Positions 1-8,515 of a DNA stretch of 44,545 bases are shown here, piece by piece. Origin of the DNA: an uncultured Lachnospiraceae bacterium (GTDB lineage Bacteria; Bacillota; Clostridia; Lachnospirales; Lachnospiraceae); the NCBI GenBank assembly GCA_900316165.1, contig ONBW01000017.1, positions 1-44,545 of the forward strand, written 5' to 3'. The notes under the pieces were generated by a model, which was given only the letters and a program-made list of their open reading frames with translations, made no database searches and was not told the origin of the DNA. The number at the start of each line of letters is the position of its first letter. Within the stretch, counting starts at the first letter, position 1. The position numbers and the translations under genes are program-made.

Positions 1-116
1 TATTTTCAACTTTTTTAAGAGAACTATATATAGTATGGCGACCAATCGACTAACAATATACGGAATTAAAGATAATATCCGCTTCATGAAACAGCCCTAT
101 TTTAATTATGAATATA

Positions 117-145
117 TTGTAAAAATTTACTAAATCTGCTAGAAT
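117..145 (+). promoter_or_regulatory. Promoter for pilB
   Basis: TTGTAA at 117-122, a 17-bp spacer, and TAGAAT at 140-145 preceded by TG at 137-138 (extended -10). Transcription would start near 152 and leave a leader of about 87 nt before pilB. A GTGA-N6-TCAC palindrome at 154-167 lies just past the predicted start and could be an operator for a CRP/FNR-type regulator. The rest of 1-238 is AT-rich with no gene visible. Confidence 0.6.
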
Positions 146-238
146 AATATGACGTGAATCATATCACACATTCATAACATTATATGAATAAAAGCAATCG
201 ATGTCAACCATATTGTTACAGTGGGGTTATACGGTTTA

Positions 239-1975
239 ATGCCAAAACAGAAGTTAAAAATAGGGGATATGCTCCTGAATGCAGGAGTAATTACTGAGGA
301 ACAACTGAATCAGGCACTTAAGTATTCAAAGGACCAGAGAGAAAAAGGCAATCCAAAGAGACTTGGAGACTGCCTTCGTGACCTGGGATTTGTCGATGAT
401 AAGCAGGTGGCAGAGGCACTTGCTTCCCAGATGAACCTTCAGCTCGTAGATCTCCAGGGTTTCAGCATGAGCAAAGAGATGCTTAAACTCGTCCCTGGAT
501 CTACACTCAGAAAGCACTCAGTTCTTCCGATAGGCTACGATCCGAAGGATCCACAGGCTATTTTTCTTGCAATGGCAGATCCTCTCGACATCACAGCAGT
601 AGATGATGTCGAAATCATATCTAATTGCCGTGTAGAGCCATGCGTAGCTACACAGACAGAGATTCAGGCTATTCTCGACAGATATTTCGGAAGCGAAGAG
701 GCTATGTCAGCTGCCGAGAAATTCTCAAAGTCGAGAGTTGACAGAAACAAGGAAGAAGAGGAAGCACAGAAAAAAGCCGAGAGAGAGCTTTCGAATGCAC
801 CTATCGTACAGCTTGTCCGCTCCATAGTAGAGCAGGCCGTTCGTTCGAGAGCTTCCGATATTCATATAGATGCGCTTGAGAGAGAGGTTCGAATCAGATT
901 CAGAATCGATGGTGTCCTTGTAGAAAAGCTCCGTTACGATATCTCAATTCTTCCAGCATTATCCACTCGAATTAAAATCATTTCAGGTCTTGATATCGCT
1001 GAGCGAAGAAGACCGCAGAGTGGACGAATGACATCCGTAGTAGATAATGTCGAGTACGATATCCGAGTTGAAATCCTGCCGACCTCATTCGGTGAGAAAA
1101 TCGTTATGCGACTTACCAGAGCAAATGCCCTGACTAGAGATAAGTCAGAGCTCGGTATCCAACCGTATGAGATGAAGAAGTTCAACAGGATCTTAAAGCA
1201 CCCGAATGGAATCATCTTAGTTACCGGACCTACTGGTTCAGGAAAGTCAACTACACTTTATACGGCACTCGCAGAGCTTAATACACCGGAGGTTAATATC
1301 CTTACAGTAGAGGACCCTGTCGAGGCAAATGTACCTGGAATCAACCAGGTACAGGTAAACACTAAGGCTGGACTTACCTTTGCATCAGCTCTCAGATCAT
1401 TCCTTCGACAGGACCCTGATATCATAATGGTAGGAGAAATCCGTGATGCCGAGACAGCGCAGATAGCCGTTCAGGCATCTATCACAGGACATCTCGTAGT
1501 AAGTACAGTCCATACGAACAGCTCGGCAGCTACAATTACCCGACTTGAGGATATGGGAATTGAGTCATATCTGCTTGCTGATTCTATTACAGGAATCATA
1601 GCACAGCGTCTTGTAAGGCGACTCTGCCCGAGCTGTAAGGAGACACGACTTGCGACGGATGTTGAGATGAAGCTTTTAGGCCATCCTGGTGAAAAGCCTA
1701 GAAAAATCTGCGTACCTCATCCGGGAGGCTGCTCCAGGTGTGGAGGCACAGGGTACTATGGACGAATTGGTATCTATGAGATCATGGAGATGACAAGCCA
1801 TCTGAAGGAGATCGTTTCTAAAAGCCTTGGTACAAAAGAGCTGGAGGATGAGGCCAAAAAAGAGGGACTGAGGACTCTCCGTGATAACGCGGCAGAATAT
1901 GTACTCGAGGGAGTAACTTCGATTCAGGAGATGCTTAAGGTCGCTACAGTGGAAACTGATGACATCGTTCTCTGA
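239..1975 (+). CDS. pilB: Type IV pilus assembly ATPase PilB
   Basis: Cytoplasmic hexameric ATPase that powers pilus extension (GspE/PilB secretion ATPase family), 578 aa. The N-terminal third is a MshEN-type domain. The ATPase domain has Walker A (GPTGSGKST, from about residue 330), an EDPVE Asp-box, the Walker B stretch IIMVGEIRD and a HLVVSTVHTN His-box. A tetracysteine zinc site follows (CPSC near 463-466, CSRC near 498-501), which is typical of PilB and separates it from PilT. ATG 239 is preferred because the protein then begins as family members do; GTG 221 in the same frame would add six residues. Neither start has a good ribosome site (GGGG at 222-225). It is first in the pilus cluster and has its own promoter. 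Confidence 0.95.
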   Translation: MPKQKLKIGDMLLNAGVITEEQLNQALKYSKDQREKGNPKRLGDCLRDLGFVDDKQVAEALASQMNLQLVDLQGFSMSKEMLKLVPGSTLRKHSVLPIGYDPKDPQAIFLAMADPLDITAVDDVEIISNCRVEPCVATQTEIQAILDRYFGSEEAMSAAEKFSKSRVDRNKEEEEAQKKAERELSNAPIVQLVRSIVEQAVRSRASDIHIDALEREVRIRFRIDGVLVEKLRYDISILPALSTRIKIISGLDIAERRRPQSGRMTSVVDNVEYDIRVEILPTSFGEKIVMRLTRANALTRDKSELGIQPYEMKKFNRILKHPNGIILVTGPTGSGKSTTLYTALAELNTPEVNILTVEDPVEANVPGINQVQVNTKAGLTFASALRSFLRQDPDIIMVGEIRDAETAQIAVQASITGHLVVSTVHTNSSAATITRLEDMGIESYLLADSITGIIAQRLVRRLCPSCKETRLATDVEMKLLGHPGEKPRKICVPHPGGCSRCGGTGYYGRIGIYEIMEMTSHLKEIVSKSLGTKELEDEAKKEGLRTLRDNAAEYVLEGVTSIQEMLKVATVETDDIVL

Positions 1976-1995
1976 TAAAAATAAAAGTAAAACGC

Positions 1996-2024
1996 TTGTA
2001 AAATAAACTCCTATATGATATACT
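1996..2024 (+). promoter_or_regulatory. Promoter for pilT
   Basis: TTGTAA (1996-2001), a 17-bp spacer, and TATACT (2019-2024) with an extended-10 TG at 2016-2017. It lies in the pilB-pilT gap, so the retraction ATPase and the downstream ligase-like gene can be transcribed separately from pilB. Confidence 0.65.
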
Positions 2025-2072
2025 GCAAATAATTAAAATTTTCTAAACTTAATAGAAAAGAGAGAAGAGGAA

Positions 2073-3134
2073 ATGATTACAGAATTTGATGAACTGGTAG
2101 TAAAAGCCAAGGATGTGAATGCCTCCGATATCCATATCGGAGTAGGACAGGCACCGTGCCTTCGAGTAGATGGCCGTGTAACACCGCTTGGAGAAGAGAA
2201 GTACGGTCCTAAGGAAATGGCCTCGATTTTGGACAAAATGCTGACAGTCGAGCAGGCAAGGGATCTTAAGGAAATCGGTGAAATCGATATGCCTTACTCT
2301 ATTTCTGGTGTAGCCCGACTCCGTGTTAATGTCTACAGACAGAGAGGTACCTACGCGGTAGCAGCCCGACTTTTGAATCCTACGATCCCGAAGCCGTCAG
2401 ACCTTGGAATCCCGCAGTCGGTCGTTAAGTGCTGTGATAAGAAGAGAGGAATGATACTTTTTACAGGTCCTACTGGATCCGGTAAGTCTACCTCACTTGC
2501 ATCACTTATCGACTATGTAAATGAGAAATACCCATACCATATCATCACTTTCGAGGACCCTGTCGAGTATCTGCACAGACATAAGAAGTCTATAGTCCAC
2601 CAGAGAGAGGTCGGAACTGATACCAGGTCATATGCAGCTGCCTTAAGAGGAGCCCTTCGTGAGGACCCTGATGTAATTCTCGTAGGAGAGATGAGAGACC
2701 TGGAGACTATTTCACTGGCATGTACAGCAGCCGAGACCGGACACCTCGTGTTCTCGACCCTCCATACAGTAAGTGCCGTAGATACTGTAAACCGTATCAT
2801 CGATGTATTCCCGCCTCATCAGCAGTCACAGATCAGAACACAGCTTGCAGATATCCTCGAGTGTGTAGTCGCAGAGCAGCTGCTTCCGAGAATCGAGGGA
2901 AAGGGACGTATCGGAGCCTTCGAGGTAATGCTCGGAAATATGGCTATCAGAAACTACATCCGTGAAGGAAAAACCTTCCAGATTACTTCGACTATGCAGA
3001 CTTCCCGTGCACAGGGAATGATCACCATGGACGAGTATCTCCAGCAGCTGTATAACAATGGAGAGATCAGCCGTGATACGGCTATCCGCTTCGCCCGTGA
3101 TAAGGTAGCACAGGAAACGAGACTGATGGGATGA
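2073..3134 (+). CDS. pilT: Type IV pilus retraction ATPase PilT
   Basis: Retraction motor of type IV pili, 353 aa, the usual PilT length. Walker A is GPTGSGKST (from about residue 132), followed by EDPVEYLH, a Walker B stretch VILVGEMRD, and the His-box HLVFSTLHT. The C-terminal AIRNYIREGK corresponds to the AIRNLIRE element that is diagnostic for PilT and needed for retraction in known homologues. It lacks the PilB tetracysteine motif and MshEN domain. A purine-rich ribosome site (GAGAAGAGGA) directly precedes ATG 2073. The stop overlaps the next start (ATGA at 3131-3134), which suggests translational coupling to the membrane protein downstream. Presence of PilT implies retractile pili, for twitching or DNA uptake. 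Confidence 0.95.
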   Translation: MITEFDELVVKAKDVNASDIHIGVGQAPCLRVDGRVTPLGEEKYGPKEMASILDKMLTVEQARDLKEIGEIDMPYSISGVARLRVNVYRQRGTYAVAARLLNPTIPKPSDLGIPQSVVKCCDKKRGMILFTGPTGSGKSTSLASLIDYVNEKYPYHIITFEDPVEYLHRHKKSIVHQREVGTDTRSYAAALRGALREDPDVILVGEMRDLETISLACTAAETGHLVFSTLHTVSAVDTVNRIIDVFPPHQQSQIRTQLADILECVVAEQLLPRIEGKGRIGAFEVMLGNMAIRNYIREGKTFQITSTMQTSRAQGMITMDEYLQQLYNNGEISRDTAIRFARDKVAQETRLMG

Positions 3135-4507
3135 ATATTTTTAAACGAACTGCAAAAAGACTTGATATTATTGCACATTCACATAGTGCAGGTGAGTTCT
3201 TTGATAATATTACAGATAACACCTTTGACTGTATAGCAGCACTGCCGATACTGTTCTGGCTGCTGCATATGGTCAGTGTCCTGGGTTCAGCTGTATACCT
3301 TAAGTTTCGAAGCTTAGTACTCAGGCATTATTCTTTGGACCTCAAGGCTATGCTTCCCTCTATACTTCTCTGTTATGTGATCATGCTTGTGATCCTTATT
3401 GGAAAAAGTATCCGCTCAGGAAAAAAGCTGAAAGACAGAATTAAGGATAATCCAGTATATGTACTTTTCTTTATTGCTATGGTCTGGATGCTGATAGCAG
3501 TGATAGTAGATGGCTGGACTGATATCACTCTTTTGGGTGATGAAAACAGAAATGAGGGAATTCTTTCTTACTGGGGGTATATAGCAGTACTGTTTTTTTC
3601 AGCAAGTCTTATCAAGAATGATAAAGTAAAAAGATTTCTGGCAGATGTGACCCTGGTACTTTCTTTGACGGTTTTTGTATATGCTCTTTGGCATTATTAT
3701 TATTACAAACCTTTGATTGATATTACAGTCAATGAGGATTATCCATCAGCTGTTTTTATTCATTTTAATCACTATGGATACTATCTGGCAGTAAATCTGA
3801 TGATAGCAGCTATGCTTTTTTCAGTAACAAAATCGCTTAAAAGAAAGGTTTTTTATCTGATCTGCTTTGGTGCAAACACAGTGATGCTGAATCTTAATAA
3901 TACATTCGGAGCCTGGCTGGCCTGTGCTGTTGGATTTATTTTTGCACTGATTGCGTTTGCTATAAAGGACAAGAGATTTAATTTTAAAGTTTTAGCAATG
4001 TTTGTTACTTTCATGGCTGTTACTATAGTAATGACGCTTATAGGGCATGGACAGCTGAATGACCTGCTAAAGTTCTTTGGAGATGTGAAAGAAGTGGCAT
4101 CTAATCCATCAGGATCAGATGATGCCGGAACTAAGCGTTGGGCTCTTTGGAAGGCTACAGTTGGATTTATTAAGGAACGTCCTCTGTTTGGCTTTGGCAT
4201 AGAGGGAATCGATGACAGACTAAATGCTGTTGCTGATTCAGAGAGAACTCATAATGAATACCTGCAGTATGCGGTGACCTTCGGTATTCCTGAGGCCGTT
4301 GCCTACACAGCGGGGTGTATTGGAGTTTTTGTACGTAACCTTCGAAGAAGGAAGCTGTTATCAGGCGTAACGCTTGCCTGCCTTACCGTAGCTTTTACCT
4401 ACATGGTGTCGGCATGCTTCGGTATCACGCTTTACAATACTTCTCCATATCTTTTTATCTTCTTAGGCTTAGGATACAGAAGTGTAAAAGCCAGGAAAAT
4501 GATTTGA
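3131..4507 (+). CDS. Wzy/O-antigen-ligase-like polytopic membrane protein
   Basis: 458-aa integral membrane protein with roughly ten or more hydrophobic segments. Near residues 372-385 it has the sequence RTHNEYLQYAVTFGIPE, resembling the H-N-x-x-L signature of the Wzy_C/O-antigen ligase superfamily. This includes O-antigen ligases, polymerases and the pilin O-oligosaccharyltransferases PglL/PilO. A large extracytoplasmic loop before this motif (about residues 310-370) fits the family. The gene overlaps pilT by 4 nt and is followed by the pilC promoter, so it is embedded in the pilus cluster. A role in glycosylating pilin is a reasonable guess from position only; a cell-surface polysaccharide role is equally possible. 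The membrane-protein call is firm, the substrate unknown. Confidence 0.7.
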   Translation: MNIFKRTAKRLDIIAHSHSAGEFFDNITDNTFDCIAALPILFWLLHMVSVLGSAVYLKFRSLVLRHYSLDLKAMLPSILLCYVIMLVILIGKSIRSGKKLKDRIKDNPVYVLFFIAMVWMLIAVIVDGWTDITLLGDENRNEGILSYWGYIAVLFFSASLIKNDKVKRFLADVTLVLSLTVFVYALWHYYYYKPLIDITVNEDYPSAVFIHFNHYGYYLAVNLMIAAMLFSVTKSLKRKVFYLICFGANTVMLNLNNTFGAWLACAVGFIFALIAFAIKDKRFNFKVLAMFVTFMAVTIVMTLIGHGQLNDLLKFFGDVKEVASNPSGSDDAGTKRWALWKATVGFIKERPLFGFGIEGIDDRLNAVADSERTHNEYLQYAVTFGIPEAVAYTAGCIGVFVRNLRRRKLLSGVTLACLTVAFTYMVSACFGITLYNTSPYLFIFLGLGYRSVKARKMI

Positions 4508-4590
4508 TGTAAGGTTTTTATTGATTTATTATTTACAAAGAGTTAAGATATAAAAGTATCAAAACAAATACATAAAAAATAAAATTTTTG

Positions 4591-4619
4591 TTTACAAAGT
4601 TTTTATTTTGTGGTAGTAT
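4591..4619 (+). promoter_or_regulatory. Promoter for pilC and pilins
   Basis: TTTACA (4591-4596), 17-bp spacer, TAGTAT (4614-4619), with an extended-10 TG at 4611-4612. Predicted transcription start is near 4626, about 33 nt before the TTG start of pilC. A very AT-rich stretch (4508-4590) lies upstream. Confidence 0.7.
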
Positions 4620-4658
4620 TTGTTTATAGAATCTTAATAATTTATTGAGGGACTACAG

Positions 4659-5873
4659 TTGGGAAGTTATAATTATACAGTTATAGGTAAAGACGGAAAG
4701 CAGAAGAAGGGTACGCTTGAAGCTGACTCCAGGGATCTGGCTATCGGAGAACTGAAGGTCGAGGGTGATACTATAATAACCCTTGAAGAAACTAACGCTC
4801 TGAATGCGAATATTAATCTGGATATCGGAGGAAAGCCGAAACCTCGAGATATGTCAGTTTTCTGCCGACAGTTCGTATCTATTGTAGATGCCGGAGTTCC
4901 AGTTATCTCGGCACTCCAGATGCTCTCTGAGCAGACTTCAAATAAGAGACTTCGGGATGCGATAGTCGACTGCAAGAAGGCTATTGAGAAGGGCTCTACC
5001 CTGGCTGATGCTATGAGAGCTCATCCCGATATATTCTCCAGGATTTTTGTTACGCTGGTTGAAGCGGGTGAGCAGTCAGGTTCACTGTCGAAGTCGTTTG
5101 ACAGAATGGGGAAGCAGTTTGAGAAGGAGCATACATTAAAGGCTCTTATTAAAAAGACTTCTATCTACCCGATAATCCTTATATCAGTTACCATAGTGGT
5201 CGTTATCATAATGCTGACTTTCGTTGTTCCTACCTTTAAGGACATGCTTGAAAGTCTCGACACACCGCTGCCAGGTATTACGATTTTTGTACTTAACCTG
5301 TCAAACGGTCTGAAGAAGTACTGGTATATAGTTGCTTCGGTTGTAGGCTTACTTATCATAGGATATCAGTTGGTCAGGCATAATCCTGCCGGGAGAGAGT
5401 TTCTCGATAAGACACAGCTGAAAATTCCAAGGGTTGGTGATTTAAAGACTAAGGAGAATGCAGCGGCATTTACCAGAACTCTTGCTACGCTTCTCGCAAC
5501 AGGTATTCCGATGATGGAGGCACTTGCTATCACTGCCGGAACTCTTTCGAACGTGATGTTTGAAAAGGCAGTAATGGCAGCAAGGGATGCTGTATCGATG
5601 GGATCTAACCTCTCGATGCCACTAAAGGATTCAGCAATTTTCCCTCCTTTGGTTTATCACATGATAAGTATCGGGGAAAGTACCGGTGATATCGATGGAA
5701 TGCTGGACAAGGTCGCTGATTACTACGACGAGGAGGTTAAGGAAGCTACTGAGCAGCTTATGGCTATGCTCGAGCCTCTTATCATAATTCTCCTGGCATT
5801 CGTAGTTGGAACTATAATCATGAGTGTTATGATGCCTATGGCTTCTATGTACAATGCACTCGACAAGGCCTGA
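4659..5873 (+). CDS. pilC: Type IV pilus inner-membrane platform protein PilC
   Basis: Polytopic platform protein of the type II secretion F family, 404 aa, which couples the PilB/PilT motors to pilin insertion. Two T2SSF domains are visible: the first begins at the FCRQFVSIVDAGVPVISAL stretch, the second at the FTRTLATLLATGIPMMEAL stretch. Each is followed by a strongly hydrophobic segment, the last ending in MMPMASMYNALDKA as is typical of PilC. The start is TTG 4659, preceded by GAGGG about 8 nt upstream; the N-terminal NYTVIGKDGKQKKGTLEA matches the family opening. It lies downstream of its own promoter and 76 nt before the first prepilin, with a hairpin in between. Confidence 0.94.
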   Translation: MGSYNYTVIGKDGKQKKGTLEADSRDLAIGELKVEGDTIITLEETNALNANINLDIGGKPKPRDMSVFCRQFVSIVDAGVPVISALQMLSEQTSNKRLRDAIVDCKKAIEKGSTLADAMRAHPDIFSRIFVTLVEAGEQSGSLSKSFDRMGKQFEKEHTLKALIKKTSIYPIILISVTIVVVIIMLTFVVPTFKDMLESLDTPLPGITIFVLNLSNGLKKYWYIVASVVGLLIIGYQLVRHNPAGREFLDKTQLKIPRVGDLKTKENAAAFTRTLATLLATGIPMMEALAITAGTLSNVMFEKAVMAARDAVSMGSNLSMPLKDSAIFPPLVYHMISIGESTGDIDGMLDKVADYYDEEVKEATEQLMAMLEPLIIILLAFVVGTIIMSVMMPMASMYNALDKA

Positions 5874-5898
5874 TATGGGTCATTAATGCAGTTATCAA

Positions 5899-5916
5899 GG
5901 CGCTGCAGGGGGCGCC
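5899..5916 (+). promoter_or_regulatory. Intercistronic hairpin pilC-pilin
   Basis: GGCGC (5899-5903) pairs with GCGCC (5912-5916) across an 8-nt loop. There is no T-run, so this is unlikely to be a full terminator. A hairpin just upstream of an abundant pilin message could instead stabilise the 5' end of a processed pilin transcript or attenuate pilC read-through. Function inferred. Confidence 0.45.
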
Positions 5917-5949
5917 TGATTTATAAAAACACACAAAAGGAGATCAAAA

Positions 5950-6420
5950 ATGAAGAATTTACTCGCAAAGAAAGTAAAGAAGAACAACAAGGGCTTCACC
6001 CTCGTAGAGCTCATCATCGTAATCGCTATCATTGCGATGCTTGTAGCAGTACTTGCACCTAACTATGTAAAGTACGTAGACAGATCCAGATGGTCATCAG
6101 ATAGAAACGACTGCGAGACACTTCTCAGCCAGGTTAAGACAGCTGCTATCGATGTTCAGAATGATGGTGATGATGTTACAAATCCTAAAACTGATACTGC
6201 AACAATCACAGTTAGTAGTGGCGGAACTAATGAGACAAAATTATCCGATGCTATGAAAAATGCTTTGAATGCTGCTGATAGCAAATGGAATAAAATAAAA
6301 ATTAAGCATAAGAATCAGCAGTCACTTCCTGGTGAATCATCTGGTGCTGCTCATCAGTATTCTAGCTTCACAATCACTGTTTCAGATGGCGGAGTTACAG
6401 GAGTTTGGAATCAGAACTAA
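5950..6420 (+). CDS. Type IV prepilin (major pilin candidate)
   Basis: 156-aa prepilin with a class III (type IVa-like) signal: a 15-residue basic leader ending KKNNKG, then cleavage before FTLVELIIVIAIIA, with Phe+1 and Glu+5 of the mature protein. The hydrophobic helix is followed by a soluble domain rich in Asn, Ser and Thr. A clear AAAGGAG ribosome site precedes ATG 5950. The N-terminal half uses frequent codons, fitting high expression. It shares most of residues 15-60 and the C-terminal SDGGV motif with the second prepilin downstream, so the two are paralogues. No PilD peptidase is in the window and must be encoded elsewhere. It is followed by a strong terminator. Confidence 0.92.
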   Translation: MKNLLAKKVKKNNKGFTLVELIIVIAIIAMLVAVLAPNYVKYVDRSRWSSDRNDCETLLSQVKTAAIDVQNDGDDVTNPKTDTATITVSSGGTNETKLSDAMKNALNAADSKWNKIKIKHKNQQSLPGESSGAAHQYSSFTITVSDGGVTGVWNQN

Positions 6421-6503
6421 TCTGATTCTATAAGATAATCAGACTACCTGCCACATGCAGTGAAAGGGAAGGTATTTCCTTACAAATTGAAGTAGACATT
6501 TTA

Positions 6504-6533
6504 ATCCCCGGTCCCCTGGCCGGGGGATTTTTC
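6504..6533 (+). terminator. Terminator after first prepilin
   Basis: CCCCGG (6506-6511) pairs with CCGGGG (6520-6525) across an 8-nt loop, followed by GATTTTTC. It separates the two pilins, so the second depends on read-through or its own promoter. Confidence 0.8.
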
Positions 6534-6615
6534 TAAAATGATTCCAAATGTATGTATGAACCGGCTGTTCCAACAGAAAAAATGCTCAGATAGTGTAATG
6601 CGCTAGAGCAGCTGA

Positions 6616-6644
6616 TTGATAAATGCAGATCTGATTGTTTGAAT
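6616..6644 (+). promoter_or_regulatory. Possible promoter for second prepilin
   Basis: TTGATA (6616-6621), 17-bp spacer, and TTGAAT (6639-6644) with TG at 6636-6637. The -10 is imperfect but position and spacing fit a gene that follows a terminator. Confidence 0.45.
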
Positions 6645-6685
6645 CATTTATTTTTACTTTATTAAAACATTTCGGGAGGATCGAT

Positions 6686-7165
6686 TTGAGAAACGGACTT
6701 TCAAAAAGAGGAAAAAGAAGAGACGGGGGTTTTACTCTTGTAGAGCTTATTATTGTAATTGCTCTGATAGGAATACTAGTGGCGGTTCTTGCCCCGAACT
6801 ACGTAAAGTACCTCGACAGATCCAGGTGGGCGTCTGACAAGAATGACTGTGAGAACCTGCTAAACGAAGTAAAAACTGCTGTAATTACTGTGGAGAATAA
6901 TGGGGATGAAGTAAAGGATGGGCATATAATTGTCAATTCAAAAGAAGTGGATAAATCCAAAATAGGAAATAATGATAAGCTTATAGAACAGCTTAATAAG
7001 CAGGATAAGAACTGGGACAAAATCCGTATGAAGCATAAGCTGCCTCATGTGCTCGGCGGTAATGAGGAGAATCCTGATAAGAGTAAGCGGGATCAGTATG
7101 TAATTACTTTAAGCGACGGTGGTGTTTCTGCTGAATGGATTGAAGTAAAGAAAAATAATTCATGA
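6686..7165 (+). CDS. Type IV prepilin, second paralogue
   Basis: Prepilin of 159 aa from TTG 6686. An upstream in-frame ATG at 6635 would give a hydrophobic 17-residue extension unlike a prepilin leader. TTG 6686 sits just after GGGAGGA (6674-6680) and gives a 15-residue basic leader ending RRDGG, the same length as the first pilin. FTLVELIIVIALIG follows with Glu+5. The region after the helix (NYVKYLDRSRWASDKNDCE) closely matches the first pilin; the middle diverges, and the C-terminus keeps a SDGGV element. It is probably a minor or alternative pilin after gene duplication. It is more Lys-rich and less codon-optimised than its neighbour. Confidence 0.88.
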   Translation: MRNGLSKRGKRRDGGFTLVELIIVIALIGILVAVLAPNYVKYLDRSRWASDKNDCENLLNEVKTAVITVENNGDEVKDGHIIVNSKEVDKSKIGNNDKLIEQLNKQDKNWDKIRMKHKLPHVLGGNEENPDKSKRDQYVITLSDGGVSAEWIEVKKNNS

Positions 7166-7260
7166 TATTTTTACTTTGAGTAGATGTTGGCTGAATTTAT
7201 CAGCTATCGTTATCTGTAAAAAGTGTTCATGAAACAAACTTTGGATGTCGAGAAGTGGAC

Positions 7261-7289
7261 TTGATATCCTTTATTTTTTCAAGTATAAT
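7261..7289 (+). promoter_or_regulatory. Promoter for the PD-(D/E)XK gene
   Basis: TTGATA (7261-7266), 17-bp spacer, TATAAT (7284-7289). Predicted start near 7296, leaving a leader of about 147 nt that contains the hairpin CCTTTT (7373-7378)/AAAAGG (7389-7394) shortly before the ribosome site GGGGAGGA. Confidence 0.75.
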
Positions 7290-7442
7290 TCATTTAAGTG
7301 AAAAATGATATATAAAAATGTATTATATTACTTAATCAACACTGTGCTCTGTGATATTCCTGCTTTGTGAGTCCTTTTTCTAATGACGAAAAGGATTGTG
7401 AAATCTGAAAACTACTTTCCACAATAAAGGGGAGGATACGAA

Positions 7443-8411
7443 TTGAATACTGAAATCACTAATGCCGTAGATGCAACAGACGACAAGGCTCAGTATGATG
7501 CCTGCGCTAAGAGACTGCTGGCAAATAAGAGTATTTTGGGTCATATCCTGGTGAATACCATTGACGAGTTTAAGGGAATGGCACCAGAAGAGGCTGAGAA
7601 GTACATTGAAGGTGATCCTATTATCAGCGTAGTTCCGGTAGAACCTGGATTAACGAATGCTGAGAAAAAAGATTCATCGGGAAAACGACTGGTAGGTCTG
7701 AATACCGAGAGCTCTGAGATTAACGAAGGCTTGATCAGGTATGATATTATTTTCTATGTCCGAATGAGAGATGGTCTTTCACAGATTATTGCGAACATTG
7801 AAGCACAGAAAGACAATCCGAAGTCTTATAAGATTCTGAATCGGGCGATTTACTATGTGTGCAGGCTTATCTCGTCGCAGAAGGAACGGGATTTTGAAAA
7901 TTCCAACTATGATGATATCAAGCAGGTTTACAGTATCTGGTTCTGTATGAACATGGACCACAACAGTCTTTGCCACATCAGTTTAACTGAAAGAGAATTG
8001 CTTGGGCCGTGTAATTGGGAGGGTAATCTCAACTTGCTTAATATTGTGATGGTTGGTATCACAAACGATATTCCGGAACGCGATAAGAAGTTTGAGCTTC
8101 ACCTACTAATCAGCGCGCTGCTGTCTAGTGAATTGCCAAAACAGGAAAAACTGGATATAATAAAAGAATATAAAATTCCGATTAAAGATGATATCAGAGA
8201 GGATGTGAGTGACATGTGTAATCTGAGTGAAGATGTTTGGGAAAAAGGTATGAAAAATGGTATGGAGAAAGGCGCTGAAACAGAAAGAGAAAAATTTATT
8301 CTGAATATGAATCAGAAGGGTTATACGTTAGATCAGATTGCAGATGTTGCGGGTATCAGTATTGATGATGTTAAGGCGGTTATCATGAAAAAAGAGCCTG
8401 CAATGGCATGA
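7443..8411 (+). CDS. Rpn-family PD-(D/E)XK nuclease (transposase-like) protein
   Basis: 322-aa protein of the Rpn/PDDEXK family, often annotated as 'PD-(D/E)XK nuclease family transposase', common in multiple copies in Lachnospiraceae. The catalytic core is visible as Asp101 in RYDIIFYV and Glu120-x-Gln122-Lys123 in IANIEAQKD, matching D...ExQ/ExK. The C-terminal part carries the usual charged linker (KGMKNGMEKGAETEREK) and a short helical tail (YTLDQIADVAGISIDDV), which resembles an HTH. TTG 7443 follows a strong GGGGAGGA site. No inverted repeats or target duplications flank it, so it is not shown to be a mobile element. Its cellular role is not known; DNA-nicking and recombination promotion are reported for E. 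coli Rpn proteins. Confidence 0.82.
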   Translation: MNTEITNAVDATDDKAQYDACAKRLLANKSILGHILVNTIDEFKGMAPEEAEKYIEGDPIISVVPVEPGLTNAEKKDSSGKRLVGLNTESSEINEGLIRYDIIFYVRMRDGLSQIIANIEAQKDNPKSYKILNRAIYYVCRLISSQKERDFENSNYDDIKQVYSIWFCMNMDHNSLCHISLTERELLGPCNWEGNLNLLNIVMVGITNDIPERDKKFELHLLISALLSSELPKQEKLDIIKEYKIPIKDDIREDVSDMCNLSEDVWEKGMKNGMEKGAETEREKFILNMNQKGYTLDQIADVAGISIDDVKAVIMKKEPAMA

Positions 8412-8430
8412 GGATATTTAGATTTTTTTT

Positions 8431-8466
8431 AGGATGCCGAGAAATGCGCTTGGCATCCTGTTTTTA
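8431..8466 (+). terminator. Terminator after the PD-(D/E)XK gene
   Basis: AGGATGCC (8431-8438) pairs perfectly with GGCATCCT (8452-8459), followed by GTTTTTAT and preceded by eight T residues, so it may act in both directions. Confidence 0.85.
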
Positions 8467-8515
8467 TATGGCTGGTTTCATATAATTGAACAATGATGCA
8501 GAAGAGTGATGAATT

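Noticed and set aside
6635-6685. Upstream ATG start for the second prepilin
   Set aside because: It places a hydrophobic stretch before the basic leader and lies upstream of the ribosome site; TTG 6686 gives a leader matching the first pilin.
7443-8411. Insertion sequence carrying the PD-(D/E)XK gene
   Set aside because: No terminal inverted repeats or target duplications were found, and the gene has its own promoter and terminator.
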